DNA from: Streptomyces sp. ATexAB-D23
Lineage (GTDB): Bacteria; Actinomycetota; Actinomycetes; Streptomycetales; Streptomycetaceae
Assembly (NCBI RefSeq): GCF_000373645.1
Contig: NZ_KB892046.1
Coordinates: forward strand, 1-64,000
Length of the DNA stretch: 64,000 nucleotides
Direction of reading: 5' to 3'
Shown: piece by piece, positions 1 through 8,198 of the stretch
How the letters are laid out: each line of letters begins with the position of its first letter
Position numbering within the stretch: position 1 is the first letter of the stretch
The notes under the pieces: model-generated
Told to the model about the DNA's origin: nothing
What the model saw: only the letters and a program-made list of their open reading frames with translations
Database searches by the model: none
Translations under genes and position numbers: made by a program

Positions 1-61
1 ATGTGGAAGCCCGGTAACGGGTGGAGCTGACTGGTACTAATAGGCCGAGGGCTTGTCCTCA
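1..61 (+). rRNA. 23S ribosomal RNA, 3' end (partial)
   Basis: The first bases match the conserved 3' end of actinobacterial 23S rRNA, including the block GACTGGTACTAATAGGCCGA and the terminal GGGCTTGTCCTCA. The gene starts outside the window. The exact 3' end (about base 61) is set from memory of Streptomyces 23S ends and could be off by a few bases. The spacer to the 5S gene is about 75 nt. Confidence 0.93.
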
Positions 62-136
62 GTTGCTCGCGTCCACTGTGTTGGTTCTGAAATAACGAAC
101 TGCCGTGTTGTTGTCCGGTGTTGTTTATTTCATAGT

Positions 137-255
137 GTTTCGGTGGTCATTGCGTTAGGGAAACGCCCGGTTACATTCCGAACCCGGAAGCTAAGCCTTT
201 CAGCGCCGATGGTACTGCAGGGGGGACCCTGTGGGAGAGTAGGACGCCGCCGAAC
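137..255 (+). rRNA. 5S ribosomal RNA
   Basis: The sequence begins GTTTCGGTGGTCATTGCG and ends GGACGCCGCCGAAC, so the two ends pair as helix I of 5S rRNA. The internal block CCCGGTTACATTCCGAACCC is the conserved loop B/C region. Length is close to the usual 117-120 nt. It lies directly behind the 23S gene, as in a standard rRNA operon, and in front of a strong terminator. Confidence 0.95.
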
Positions 256-265
256 TCCTTTTAGG

Positions 266-298
266 AAGAGCCCCGTGCCCTTGTGGCACGGGGCTCTT
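266..298 (+). terminator. Intrinsic terminator of the rRNA operon
   Basis: A perfect 14-bp stem (AAGAGCCCCGTGCC with GGCACGGGGCTCTT) closes a 5-nt loop 10 nt after the 5S gene and is followed by TCT-rich sequence. It ends the rRNA transcript. An ATG at 283 that opens a long frame lies inside this hairpin and is therefore unlikely to be a start codon. Confidence 0.9.
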
Positions 299-402
299 CT
301 GCGTTTACGGACCTCCTCGGCACCCCTGTGCACCCGCCTGACGGGGCTGAGGGTAGGGTCAGGGAGCATCATTGGCACGTTCTTGACACAGGAGGCCCCC
401 GG

Positions 403-1011
403 GTGGAGGTCCAGGAGACCCGCGTGCAGACGGACCGGGTACTCACCATCCCCAACATCCTCAGCATGGCGCGCCTCGTCGGCGTACCTGTCTTCCTGTG
501 GCTGATTCTCCGCCCCGAGTTCGGCGGGCCCCAGAGTGACGGCTGGGCATTGCTGGTCCTGATGTTCAGCGGCGTCAGCGACTACCTCGACGGCAAGCTC
601 GCGCGCCGGTGGAACCAGATCAGCAGCCTCGGCCGGCTGCTCGACCCGGCCGCCGACCGTCTCTACATCCTTTCTACTCTCGTCGGGCTGACCTGGCGCG
701 AGATCCTGCCCCTCTGGCTCACCGCCGCACTGCTCGCCCGCGAGCTGATGCTTCTCGTGATGGTGGGAATCCTGCGCCGTCACGGTTATCCGCCGCCGCA
801 GGTGAACTTCCTGGGCAAGGCCGCCACGTTCAACCTCATGTACGCATTCCCCTTGTTGCTGCTCAGCGATGGAAGTGGTTGGCTGGCAGAGGTGGCCACC
901 GTTTTCGGATGGGCGTTCGCAGGATGGGGTACAACGCTCTATTGGTGGGCAGGAATCCTCTACGTGGTTCAGGTCCGCCGACTCGTCAAGGCGGATGCAG
1001 TAGCCGATTGA
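403..1011 (+). CDS. CDP-alcohol phosphatidyltransferase (cardiolipin/PG-phosphate synthase type)
   Basis: This is an integral membrane enzyme that transfers a phosphatidyl group from CDP-diacylglycerol to an alcohol and so makes phospholipid head groups. The family signature D-G-x2-A-R-x8-G-x3-D-x3-D is intact in DGKLARRWNQISSLGRLLDPAADR, with its three aspartates, and several hydrophobic segments surround it. I chose GTG 403 because GGAGG lies 7 nt upstream; the longer frame from 283 would start inside the rRNA terminator. The protein is 202 aa, normal for the family. In S. coelicolor the gene at this place (SCO1389, from memory) was shown to be a eukaryotic-type cardiolipin synthase, and the mycobacterial counterpart of this locus is pgsA2. 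The exact head-group alcohol cannot be read from the sequence. Confidence 0.88.
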   Translation: MEVQETRVQTDRVLTIPNILSMARLVGVPVFLWLILRPEFGGPQSDGWALLVLMFSGVSDYLDGKLARRWNQISSLGRLLDPAADRLYILSTLVGLTWREILPLWLTAALLARELMLLVMVGILRRHGYPPPQVNFLGKAATFNLMYAFPLLLLSDGSGWLAEVATVFGWAFAGWGTTLYWWAGILYVVQVRRLVKADAVAD

Positions 1012-1123
1012 GCTCGCTTCGTGTGTGCCGCGCAACGTCGCCGGCCCGCGGCTGATGTCACAGATGCTGCCCTGACGGGCGAGGTCGGCTCGACCGTCGT
1101 CTCTCAAGGAGGACGTTTCCGAC

Positions 1124-3619
1124 ATGAAGGCCGTCGTGATGGCTGGCGGCGAAGGCACTCGCCTTCGCCCCATGACCTCGAGCATGCCCAAGCCGCTCCT
1201 TCCCGTGGCCAATCGGCCGATCATGGAGCATGTGCTCCGACTGCTCAAACGGCACGGGCTCAATGAGACGGTCGTGACCGTCCAGTTCCTCGCCTCTCTG
1301 GTGAAGAACTATTTCGGAGACGGCGAAGAGCTCGGCATGGAGCTCAGCTACGCCAACGAGGAGAAGCCGCTCGGCACCGCGGGCAGCGTGAAGAATGCCG
1401 AAGAGGCGCTGAAGGACGACACCTTCCTCGTCATTTCCGGCGATGCGCTCACCGACTTCGACCTCACCGACCTCATCGCCTTTCACAAGGAAAAGGGCGG
1501 CCTGGTCACCGTCTGCCTCACGCGTGTTCCCAATCCTCTGGAATTCGGGATCACGATCGTGGACGAGGAGGGACAGGTCGAACGGTTCCTGGAGAAACCC
1601 ACCTGGGGCCAGGTCTTCTCCGACACCGTCAACACGGGCATCTACGTCATGGAGCCCGAGGTCTTCAACTACGTCGAGGCCGATGTCTCCGTGGACTGGT
1701 CCGGAGACGTCTTCCCGCAGCTGATGAAGGAAGGCAAGCCCATCTACGGCTACGTCGCCGAGGGCTACTGGGAGGACGTCGGCACGCACGAGAGCTACGT
1801 GAAGGCCCAGGCCGACGTGCTCGAGCGCAAGGTCGACGTCGAGATCGACGGATTCGAGATCTCGCCCGGGGTCTGGGTGGCCGAAGGCGCGGACGTGCAC
1901 CCCGACGCGGTGCTGCGGGGCCCGCTGTACATCGGCGACTACGCCAAGGTCGAGGCCGGCGTCGAGATCCGTGAGCACACGGTCATCGGGTCGAACGTCG
2001 TCGTGAAGAGCGGTGCCTTCCTGCACAAGGCCGTCGTCCACGACAACGTGTACATCGGAGACCACAGCAACCTGCGCGGCTGTGTGGTCGGCAAGAACAC
2101 CGACATCATGCGAGCTTCCCGGATCGAGGACGGAGCCGTCATCGGCGACGAGTGCCTCGTCGGTGAGGAATCGATCATTCAGGGGAACGTGCGTGTCTAC
2201 CCCTTCAAGACCATCGAGGCCGGCGCCTTCGTCAATACCTCGGTGATCTGGGAGTCCCGCGGACAGGCGCATCTCTTCGGGGCGCGCGGCGTCTCCGGAA
2301 TCCTGAACGTGGAGATCACCCCGGAGCTGGCCGTCAGGCTGGCCGGTGCCTACGCGACGACCCTCAAGAAGGGCTCCACCGTCACCACCGCCCGGGACCA
2401 CTCCCGGGGCGCCAGGGCCCTCAAACGGGCCGTGATCTCCGCCCTCCAGGCCAGTGCCATCGATGTCCGCGACCTGGAGAACGTACCGCTGCCCGTCGCG
2501 CGCCAGCAGACCGCGCGCGGAAGCGCAGGCGGGATCATGATCCGTACCTCCCAGGGCGTGCCCGACTCCGTCGACATCATGTTCTTCGACGAACGCGGCG
2601 CGGACCTCTCGCAGGCACGGCAGCGGAAGCTGGACCGGGTCTATGCCAGGCAGGAGTACCGGCGCGCCTTCCCGGGCGAGATCGGGGACATCTACTTCCC
2701 GTCCAGCGTCTTCGACTCGTACACCGGTGCCCTCCTGCGGAACGTGGACACGACGGGGGTCGCGGACGCCCAGCTCAAGGTCGTTGTCGACGCCTCCAAC
2801 GGCAGCGCCGGACTCGTGCTGCCGAGCCTCCTGGGACGGCTGGGCGTGGACGCGCTCACCATCAACCCCGGCCTGGACGAATCACGCCCCACCGAGTCGG
2901 CCGAGACCCGGCGCAACGGGCTCGTACGCCTGGGGGAGATCGTCTCCTCGGCGCGGGCGGCCTTCGGCGTCCGGTTCGACCCCGTGGGCGAACGGCTCTC
3001 GCTGGTCGACGAGCGGGGCCGGATCGTGGAGGACGACCGGGCCCTGCTGGTCATGCTGGACCTCGTCGCCGCCGAGCGGCGCAGCGGACGGGTGGCGCTG
3101 CCGGTGACCACCACCAGGGTCGCCGAGCAGGTCGCCGCGTACCACGGAACCCAGGTCGAGTGGACGACGACATCGCCCGACGACCTGACCCGGGTGGGGC
3201 GTGAGGAAGGCACCATCTTCGGTGGAGACGGCCGCGGCGGCTTCATCGTTCCCGAATTCAGCAGCGTCTTCGACGGGACGGCCGCATTCGTGCGGCTCAT
3301 CGGGCTCGTGGCCCGCACCCAGCTCACGCTCAGCCAGATCGACGCCCGCATCCCGCACGCCCACGTCCTGCGCCGCGACCTCGCGACGCCGTGGGCCGTG
3401 AAGGGCCTGGTGATGCGGCGGGTCGTGGAGGCCGCCGGGGACCGTGACGTCGATACGACGGACGGCGTACGGGTCGTGGAGGCGGACGGGCGCTGGGTGA
3501 TGGTCCTGCCGGACAGGGCGGAAGCGGTCACCCACCTCTGGGCGGAAGGCCCCGACGACGAGTCGGCGCAGGCGCTGCTCGACGAGTGGGCGGCGGTCGT
3601 CGACAGCGCGGGCGACTGA
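1124..3619 (+). CDS. Mannose-1-phosphate guanylyltransferase-like / degenerate phosphomannomutase fusion
   Basis: The 831-aa protein starts at an ATG 8 nt after AAGGAGG. Residues 1-235 form a sugar-phosphate nucleotidyltransferase domain with GGEGTRLRP (8-16) and PKPLLP (22-27). Residues about 250-370 are hexapeptide repeats of a left-handed beta helix. Residues about 390-831 have the fold of phosphohexomutases. In this mutase part the usual motifs are damaged: the serine loop reads RTSQGV (Ser476 kept, His-Asn-Pro lost), the metal loop reads DPVGER at 619-624 in place of DGDxDR, and the sugar loop reads GGDGRGGF at 700-707. The first domain should therefore make GDP- or another NDP-sugar, while the mutase domain is probably inactive or structural. 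The gene follows the phospholipid synthase by 112 nt. Confidence 0.85.
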   Translation: MKAVVMAGGEGTRLRPMTSSMPKPLLPVANRPIMEHVLRLLKRHGLNETVVTVQFLASLVKNYFGDGEELGMELSYANEEKPLGTAGSVKNAEEALKDDTFLVISGDALTDFDLTDLIAFHKEKGGLVTVCLTRVPNPLEFGITIVDEEGQVERFLEKPTWGQVFSDTVNTGIYVMEPEVFNYVEADVSVDWSGDVFPQLMKEGKPIYGYVAEGYWEDVGTHESYVKAQADVLERKVDVEIDGFEISPGVWVAEGADVHPDAVLRGPLYIGDYAKVEAGVEIREHTVIGSNVVVKSGAFLHKAVVHDNVYIGDHSNLRGCVVGKNTDIMRASRIEDGAVIGDECLVGEESIIQGNVRVYPFKTIEAGAFVNTSVIWESRGQAHLFGARGVSGILNVEITPELAVRLAGAYATTLKKGSTVTTARDHSRGARALKRAVISALQASAIDVRDLENVPLPVARQQTARGSAGGIMIRTSQGVPDSVDIMFFDERGADLSQARQRKLDRVYARQEYRRAFPGEIGDIYFPSSVFDSYTGALLRNVDTTGVADAQLKVVVDASNGSAGLVLPSLLGRLGVDALTINPGLDESRPTESAETRRNGLVRLGEIVSSARAAFGVRFDPVGERLSLVDERGRIVEDDRALLVMLDLVAAERRSGRVALPVTTTRVAEQVAAYHGTQVEWTTTSPDDLTRVGREEGTIFGGDGRGGFIVPEFSSVFDGTAAFVRLIGLVARTQLTLSQIDARIPHAHVLRRDLATPWAVKGLVMRRVVEAAGDRDVDTTDGVRVVEADGRWVMVLPDRAEAVTHLWAEGPDDESAQALLDEWAAVVDSAGD

Positions 3620-3741
3620 GGTCCGGCCCCCGGGACGGGTGAGCGGGCAGCCGGCCGGCACCGGCTGCCCGCTCCCGCGCCGGACGGGCCATCGGTGGGG
3701 CCATTCGGCGTATGCCACCGCGACATGCGACGATGTGCGGC

Positions 3742-4644
3742 ATGTCGCAGCAGCCCCCCGGTCGGAGCACGGCCCCGTCGCCCAAGCGCCCCGACGCGTC
3801 CATGCTGCTGCTGACCAACGTGATGGAGCACAGCCTCGACGACGGCTACGCCGAAGCGTCGGCCAGACGCGCGGCCGACGGGCAGGCGGGCATGCCCCGT
3901 ACGCTCAAGGCGAAGCTCGGGTTCGCCGCCTGTCTCGTCCTGGCCGCCCTGGTCGTCACGCTCGGCGCCGCTCAGGCGCGGGTCGCGGCCCCGGTGCTGG
4001 CCAAGGAGCGCCAAGAACTCATCGACCGGATCGACGCGGAGACCGCGGCGGCCGACACCCTCGCCTCGCAGGTGGAGGAAGTCCGCGACGACGTGAGCGA
4101 GCGCCAGCGCAAGGCCCTGCAGGAGCACGGGGGCGACCAGGGCGAGCTGGTGGCACTGCTCTCCGGGGCAACGCCCGTGCGCGGCCCGGGGGTCAAGGTC
4201 GTCGTCGACGACGCCGAGGACACCGCGCAGGGTGGTGGCGGCGCGCGTGAGACCAGTAGCTTCTCCGACACGGGGCGGGTCAGGGACCGGGACATGCAGC
4301 GGGTCGTCAACGGGCTGTGGCAGTCGGGTGCCGAGGCCATCGCCATCAACGGACAGCGGCTGACGGCCCTGTCGGCGATCCGGGCCGCGGGCGACGCCAT
4401 ACTGGTCGACAACAGACCGCTCGTGCCCCCGTACACGGTGCTCGCGGTGGGGGACGGCAAGAAGCTGGGCGCGGCCTTCCGGGACAGCGCCGACGGGCAG
4501 TACCTGCAGTCGCTGAAGGACACCTTCGACATCAGGACCAGCATCTCCGTCCAGGAGAAGGTGGACCTTCCGGCCGCCCCGAGCCTGATCGTACGGACAG
4601 CAGAGCCATACAAGGCCGCAGACACAGGGAAGGGCACATCGTGA
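3742..4644 (+). CDS. DUF881 membrane protein (first copy)
   Basis: This 300-aa protein has one N-terminal membrane segment (around residues 57-77, LGFAACLVLAALVVTLGAAQ) followed by an extracytoplasmic part with a helical, probably coiled stretch and the DUF881 domain, recognisable by GPGVKVVVDDA and the later SGAEAIAINGQRL. Function is unknown, but DUF881 proteins sit beside sbp and division genes in many Gram-positive bacteria. ATG 3742 is chosen over upstream in-frame ATGs at 3712 and 3733 because the protein then begins as its relatives do; no clear ribosome binding site decides it. Its stop codon overlaps the GTG of sbp. Confidence 0.82.
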   Translation: MSQQPPGRSTAPSPKRPDASMLLLTNVMEHSLDDGYAEASARRAADGQAGMPRTLKAKLGFAACLVLAALVVTLGAAQARVAAPVLAKERQELIDRIDAETAAADTLASQVEEVRDDVSERQRKALQEHGGDQGELVALLSGATPVRGPGVKVVVDDAEDTAQGGGGARETSSFSDTGRVRDRDMQRVVNGLWQSGAEAIAINGQRLTALSAIRAAGDAILVDNRPLVPPYTVLAVGDGKKLGAAFRDSADGQYLQSLKDTFDIRTSISVQEKVDLPAAPSLIVRTAEPYKAADTGKGTS

Positions 4645-4973
4645 TCGCCGTACTGGGCCTCGTCGTGGGAGTCGTGGTCGGACTGTTGGTCCGGCCCGAA
4701 GTGCCGGCGGTCGTCGAGCCCTATCTCCCGATCGCCGTCGTCGCCGCACTCGACGCGGTCTTCGGTGGTCTGCGGGCCATGCTCGACGGCATCTTCGTCG
4801 ACAAGGTCTTCGTGGTCTCGTTCCTCTCGAATGTCGTCGTGGCGGCCCTCATCGTCTTCCTGGGCGACAAACTGGGCGTCGGAGCCCAGCTCTCCACAGG
4901 TGTGGTGGTCGTGCTCGGCATCCGGATCTTCTCCAACGCCGCGGCCATCCGCCGGCACGTCTTCCGGGCCTGA
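4641..4973 (+). CDS. sbp: Small basic protein Sbp (DUF1290)
   Basis: The 110-aa hydrophobic protein has three membrane segments and the conserved middle part LPIAVVAALDAVFGGLRAML followed by FVVSFLSN. It matches the Sbp/DUF1290 family in length and pattern. It starts at GTG 4641 within a GTGA overlap with the preceding DUF881 gene, so the two are translationally coupled. The same trio DUF881-Sbp-DUF881 is found in Mycobacterium (Rv1823-Rv1825). The biochemical role is not known; its place in division-related clusters suggests a membrane scaffold. Confidence 0.88.
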   Translation: MIAVLGLVVGVVVGLLVRPEVPAVVEPYLPIAVVAALDAVFGGLRAMLDGIFVDKVFVVSFLSNVVVAALIVFLGDKLGVGAQLSTGVVVVLGIRIFSNAAAIRRHVFRA

Positions 4974-5767
4974 TGCCGATGAGCAACGACGCCCTCAACG
5001 ACGGCGGCGAGCAGCCCGGCGAGCAGCGGGCGAACTCCTCCCAGGAGCTCACCGGACGCCAGCGGCTGGCGGCCGGTATCTGGCCGCCCCGGGTCACCCG
5101 CGCCCAACTCGTCGTCGCCCTGCTGCTGTTCGTCCTCGGCCTCGGGCTCGCCATCCAGGTGCGGTCCAACAGCGACAACAGCGCCCTGCGTGGTGCCCGC
5201 CAGGAGGACCTGGTACGCATCCTGGACGAGGTGGACGAGCGCACCCAGCGGCTGGAGGACGAGAAGCAGCGCCTGGACGACCAGCGCACCGAGCTGGAGA
5301 ACAGCTCGGACCAGGCCGAGGAGGCCCGGAAGCAGACGGTCGAGAAGGAGCGGCAACTCGGCGTGCTCGCGGGCACCGTGGCGGCGCACGGCCCGGGTAT
5401 CACCGTGACGGTCAACGACCCCGGTGGAGCCGTGCGGCCGGACATGCTCCTCGACGCCCTTCAGGAGCTGAGGGCGGCCGGCGCGGAGGCGGTCGAGGTC
5501 AACGGCGTACGCGTCGTGGCCAATACGTACTTCTCCGGCGACGGAGGTGCCGTCAAGGTCGACGGCCGTAAGATCTCCGCCCCGTACGTGTTCAAGGTCA
5601 TCGGCAAGCCGCAGGATCTGGAACCGGCGCTCAACATCCCCGGAGGTGTGGTGCAGACGCTGGAGAAGGAGCAGGCCACCGTGCATGTGGCGCGCACCGA
5701 CGACATTGTCGTGGACGCCTTGCGACCGGCGGAGCGGCCTGACTACGCTCGGTCGTCGGGCCAGTGA
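4973..5767 (+). CDS. DUF881 membrane protein (second copy)
   Basis: This 264-aa protein begins at an ATG overlapping the stop of sbp (TGATG). A cytoplasmic N-terminus of about 40 residues is followed by one membrane helix (AQLVVALLLFVLGLGLAIQV), a heptad-rich coiled coil (about residues 75-125, rich in Glu, Arg and Gln) and the DUF881 domain with GPGITVTVNDPGG and GAEAVEVNGVRV. It is a paralogue of the 3742-4644 product. The two probably pair through their coiled coils; that is inference. Confidence 0.84.
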   Translation: MPMSNDALNDGGEQPGEQRANSSQELTGRQRLAAGIWPPRVTRAQLVVALLLFVLGLGLAIQVRSNSDNSALRGARQEDLVRILDEVDERTQRLEDEKQRLDDQRTELENSSDQAEEARKQTVEKERQLGVLAGTVAAHGPGITVTVNDPGGAVRPDMLLDALQELRAAGAEAVEVNGVRVVANTYFSGDGGAVKVDGRKISAPYVFKVIGKPQDLEPALNIPGGVVQTLEKEQATVHVARTDDIVVDALRPAERPDYARSSGQ

Positions 5768-5957
5768 GCCCCGGGAGTCCCGGCGCCGGGGGACACGAGC
5801 GGAAGGTTGCGGGGGGTCGCCGCATCGTAATCGTGGCGCGTGGTGGAAACTGTCGAGTGGATACGGACGTTGTGAAGATGTCCGGGTCGGCAGGTGTGTT
5901 CATTCAGGGTTCGTCCTGCCCCACGGGCGGGTCTGTTTCGGTCAAGGGGAATCGCCC

Positions 5958-6713
5958 GTGAAGTTGTTTGGGAAGTTGTTCGGCAAGAGCGCACGCGACG
6001 AGGCCGCACGGCATCGCGCGCCGCGCCATGGTCAGCCCGACGAGCAGGGTGCTGAGCGCCCGCTCTTCCGCGACCAGGTGGCGGGCCAGGGGGGTGACCA
6101 CCCGGGCGGTTCCGGCGCGTCGTCCGTTGACCCTGCCGGTCCCGGCCGCATAGGTTTCGGAGCCCCGAGCCAGGAGGCTTCGTCCATGCCGGTCTGTACG
6201 AGGTGCGGGCACCGCAATGCCGAGGCCAGCCGTTTCTGCTCCAACTGCGGTGCGCCGCTGAGGGGCGGGGTCCCCGAGCGTGCCTCGGAGACGACGTCGA
6301 CCATCTCCATCTCGGGGCTGGAGGCCTACGAGGCGGAGGCGACCGGCCAGACGGCCGTACCGTCGCTCTCGCCCGAGGCACAGGCGGCCGTAGACGCCCT
6401 GCCGCTCGGTTCGGCACTCCTGGTGGTGCGGCGCGGCCCGAATTCCGGCAGCCGCTTCCTGCTGGACGGTGACCTGACGACGGCCGGGCGTCACCCGCAG
6501 AGCGACATCTTCCTCGACGACGTGACGGTCTCGCGCCGGCATGTGGAGTTCCGCCGCAATGCCGACGGCAGCTTCACGGTCGGGGATGTCGGCAGCCTCA
6601 ACGGCACCTACGTCAACCGCGAGCGGATCGACTCCGTCGCCCTGTCCAACGGCGACGAGGTGCAGATCGGTAAGTACCGGCTGGTCTTCTACGCGAGCCA
6701 GCGCGGCATCTGA
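5958..6713 (+). CDS. Zinc-ribbon FHA-domain protein, GarA/OdhI-like
   Basis: The protein is 251 aa from GTG 5958 (AAGGGGA upstream). It has a Streptomyces-type N-terminal extension, a zinc ribbon C80-x2-C83-x10-C94-x2-C97, then the sequence ETTS at residues 111-114 and an FHA domain (about 170-245) with GRHPQSDIFL, VSRRH and GSLNGTYVN. In GarA and OdhI the threonines of the ETTS motif are phosphorylated by Ser/Thr kinases and then bound by the FHA domain itself, which controls 2-oxoglutarate and glutamate metabolism. The motif and domain are seen here; the same role is inferred. In Mycobacterium garA holds this same position. Confidence 0.88.
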   Translation: MKLFGKLFGKSARDEAARHRAPRHGQPDEQGAERPLFRDQVAGQGGDHPGGSGASSVDPAGPGRIGFGAPSQEASSMPVCTRCGHRNAEASRFCSNCGAPLRGGVPERASETTSTISISGLEAYEAEATGQTAVPSLSPEAQAAVDALPLGSALLVVRRGPNSGSRFLLDGDLTTAGRHPQSDIFLDDVTVSRRHVEFRRNADGSFTVGDVGSLNGTYVNRERIDSVALSNGDEVQIGKYRLVFYASQRGI

Positions 6714-6756
6714 CCCGCCCCCGGACCGCGTCCGGGGGGACCCCTCAGGAAGGTCC

Positions 6757-7500
6757 ATGCTGAGAACACCGAGTGGCGGTGCCGGCAACGGCACCGCCGC
6801 CGACGACCGGCCGATGAGCATCGGCACGGTGCTCCTGCACCTGCGGGAGGAGTTTCCCGAGGTCACCATCTCCAAGATCCGCTTCCTGGAGGCCGAGGGG
6901 CTCGTCGAGCCGCAGCGGACCCCTTCGGGCTATCGGAAGTTCAGCCCCGCCGATGTCGAGCGGCTCGCCCAGGTGCTGCGGATGCAGCGGGACCACTACC
7001 TCCCGCTCAAGGTCATCCGCGAGCATCTGGACGCCCTCGCCCGGGGCGAACGGGTGGTCCTGCCGTCCCCCGACGGGGAGCGGCAGGACGCGGCGGACGG
7101 CGACTGGACCAGTGTCCGGGGGCGGGCCACGGCCGCTCGCATCGGCCGCGCCGAGCTGCTCGTCGCCGCCGAGGTCACCGAGAGCGACCTCGACGCCTGG
7201 GAGTCCTACGGCCTTGTCGCACCGACGCCGGAGGGCGGCTACGACGCCGAGATGGTGACCGTCGCCAGGCTTGTGGCGGATCTGGGGCGATTCGGTCTGG
7301 AACCTCGTCACCTGAGGCCCATGCGGGCGGCCGCCGACCGGGAGGCGGGACTTATCGAGCAGGTCGTCGCGCCGCTGCGCCGGCACCGGAATCCGCAGAC
7401 CAGAGCGCATGCCGAGGCCACCACCAAGGAGCTGGCGGAGCTCTCCGTACGGCTGCATTCCGCGCTCGTCCAGAGCGCTCTGCAGGTGCGGCTCAATTGA
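6757..7500 (+). CDS. ftsR: MerR-family regulator, FtsR type
   Basis: This 247-aa protein has an N-terminal MerR winged helix (SIGTVLLHLREEFPEVTISKIRFLEAEGL, then PSGYRKFSPADVERL) and a second helical domain. It starts at ATG 6757, 3 nt after AGGAAGG. It lies between the FHA and DUF151 genes as in Mycobacterium (Rv1828) and Corynebacterium, where FtsR activates ftsZ. By position and sequence pattern it is the orthologue; control of cell division here is inferred. Confidence 0.83.
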   Translation: MLRTPSGGAGNGTAADDRPMSIGTVLLHLREEFPEVTISKIRFLEAEGLVEPQRTPSGYRKFSPADVERLAQVLRMQRDHYLPLKVIREHLDALARGERVVLPSPDGERQDAADGDWTSVRGRATAARIGRAELLVAAEVTESDLDAWESYGLVAPTPEGGYDAEMVTVARLVADLGRFGLEPRHLRPMRAAADREAGLIEQVVAPLRRHRNPQTRAHAEATTKELAELSVRLHSALVQSALQVRLN

Positions 7501-7541
7501 TGCCGGCCGAGCCCGACTACCCAAACCTGCCGAGCACGTCC

Positions 7542-7547
7542 TAGGGT
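7542..7547 (+). promoter_or_regulatory. -10 element TAGGGT of a leaderless transcript
   Basis: TAGGGT ends 6 nt before GTG 7554. Transcription would start at or within a base of the start codon, and no Shine-Dalgarno sequence is present, so the DUF151 gene is probably read from a leaderless mRNA. No good -35 box is visible. Confidence 0.5.
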
Positions 7548-7553
7548 TGCTGT

Positions 7554-8030
7554 GTGAACGAGCTCGACGTTGTGGGTGTCCGGGTGGAAATGCCCTCCAA
7601 CCAACCGATCGTGCTCCTGCGTGAAGTGGGAGGCGACCGGTACCTCCCCATTTGGATCGGTCCTGGTGAGGCGACCGCGATCGCCTTCGCTCAGCAGGGC
7701 ATGGCTCCGGCCAGGCCGCTGACCCATGATCTCTTCAAGGATGTGCTCGAGGCCGTGGGCCAGGAGCTCACCGAGGTCCGCATCACGGACCTGCGTGAAG
7801 GGGTTTTCTACGCGGAGCTGGTCTTCGCCAGCGGCGTCGAGGTGAGCGCGCGTCCCTCGGACGCCATAGCGCTCGCCCTGCGCACCGGCACGCCGATCTA
7901 CGGCAGTGACGGGGTGCTCGACGACGCGGGGATCGCGATCCCCGACGAGCAGGAGGACGAGGTGGAGAAGTTCCGCGAGTTCCTCGACCAGATCTCTCCG
8001 GAGGACTTCGGCACGAACAACAGTCAGTGA
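7554..8030 (+). CDS. Bifunctional nuclease family protein (DUF151)
   Basis: The 158-aa protein is a full-length DUF151 domain: MNELDVVGVRVEMPSNQP at the start, then LPIWIGPGEATAIAF and VSARPSDAIALALRTGTPIY, which are the family blocks. Plant members were reported to have DNase and RNase activity; in bacteria the role is unsettled. An acidic tail (DEQEDEVEKFREFLDQ) follows. The gene is the counterpart of Rv1829, between the same two MerR genes as in mycobacteria. Its start is GTG 7554, read with almost no leader. Confidence 0.87.
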   Translation: MNELDVVGVRVEMPSNQPIVLLREVGGDRYLPIWIGPGEATAIAFAQQGMAPARPLTHDLFKDVLEAVGQELTEVRITDLREGVFYAELVFASGVEVSARPSDAIALALRTGTPIYGSDGVLDDAGIAIPDEQEDEVEKFREFLDQISPEDFGTNNSQ

Positions 8031-8112
8031 CGTCCCCTGAGGCCGCCCGCCGGTACATCCGGAGAGCCTTTCCCCGCCGAGGGTCACGCGAAACCACCCT
8101 CAGGGTGATTAT

Positions 8113-8168
8113 CACTCGGCGTGCCGAGTGTGGCGATCGTTGACGCACCCCGGGTGACTGCCTACCTT
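8113..8168 (+). promoter_or_regulatory. Promoter with adjacent palindrome before the second MerR gene
   Basis: TTGACG (8140-8145) and TACCTT (8163-8168) are separated by 17 nt and make a credible sigma-70-type promoter about 30 nt before GTG 8199. Just upstream, CACTCGGC-GT-GCCGAGTG (8113-8130) is a perfect 8-bp inverted repeat that could be an operator, perhaps for the MerR protein itself. Confidence 0.5.
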
Positions 8169-8198
8169 CGAGTGGGCAGGTCAAGGAGGGAGGTCGGC

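Noticed and set aside
283..402. Upstream extension of the phosphatidyltransferase frame to ATG 283
   Set aside because: The ATG lies inside the rRNA terminator hairpin. GTG 403 has a good ribosome binding site and the family start.
2692..4749. 685-aa minus-strand frame opposite the nucleotidyltransferase and DUF881 genes
   Set aside because: Low-complexity Arg/Pro/Gly sequence, typical antisense shadow of GC-rich coding DNA.
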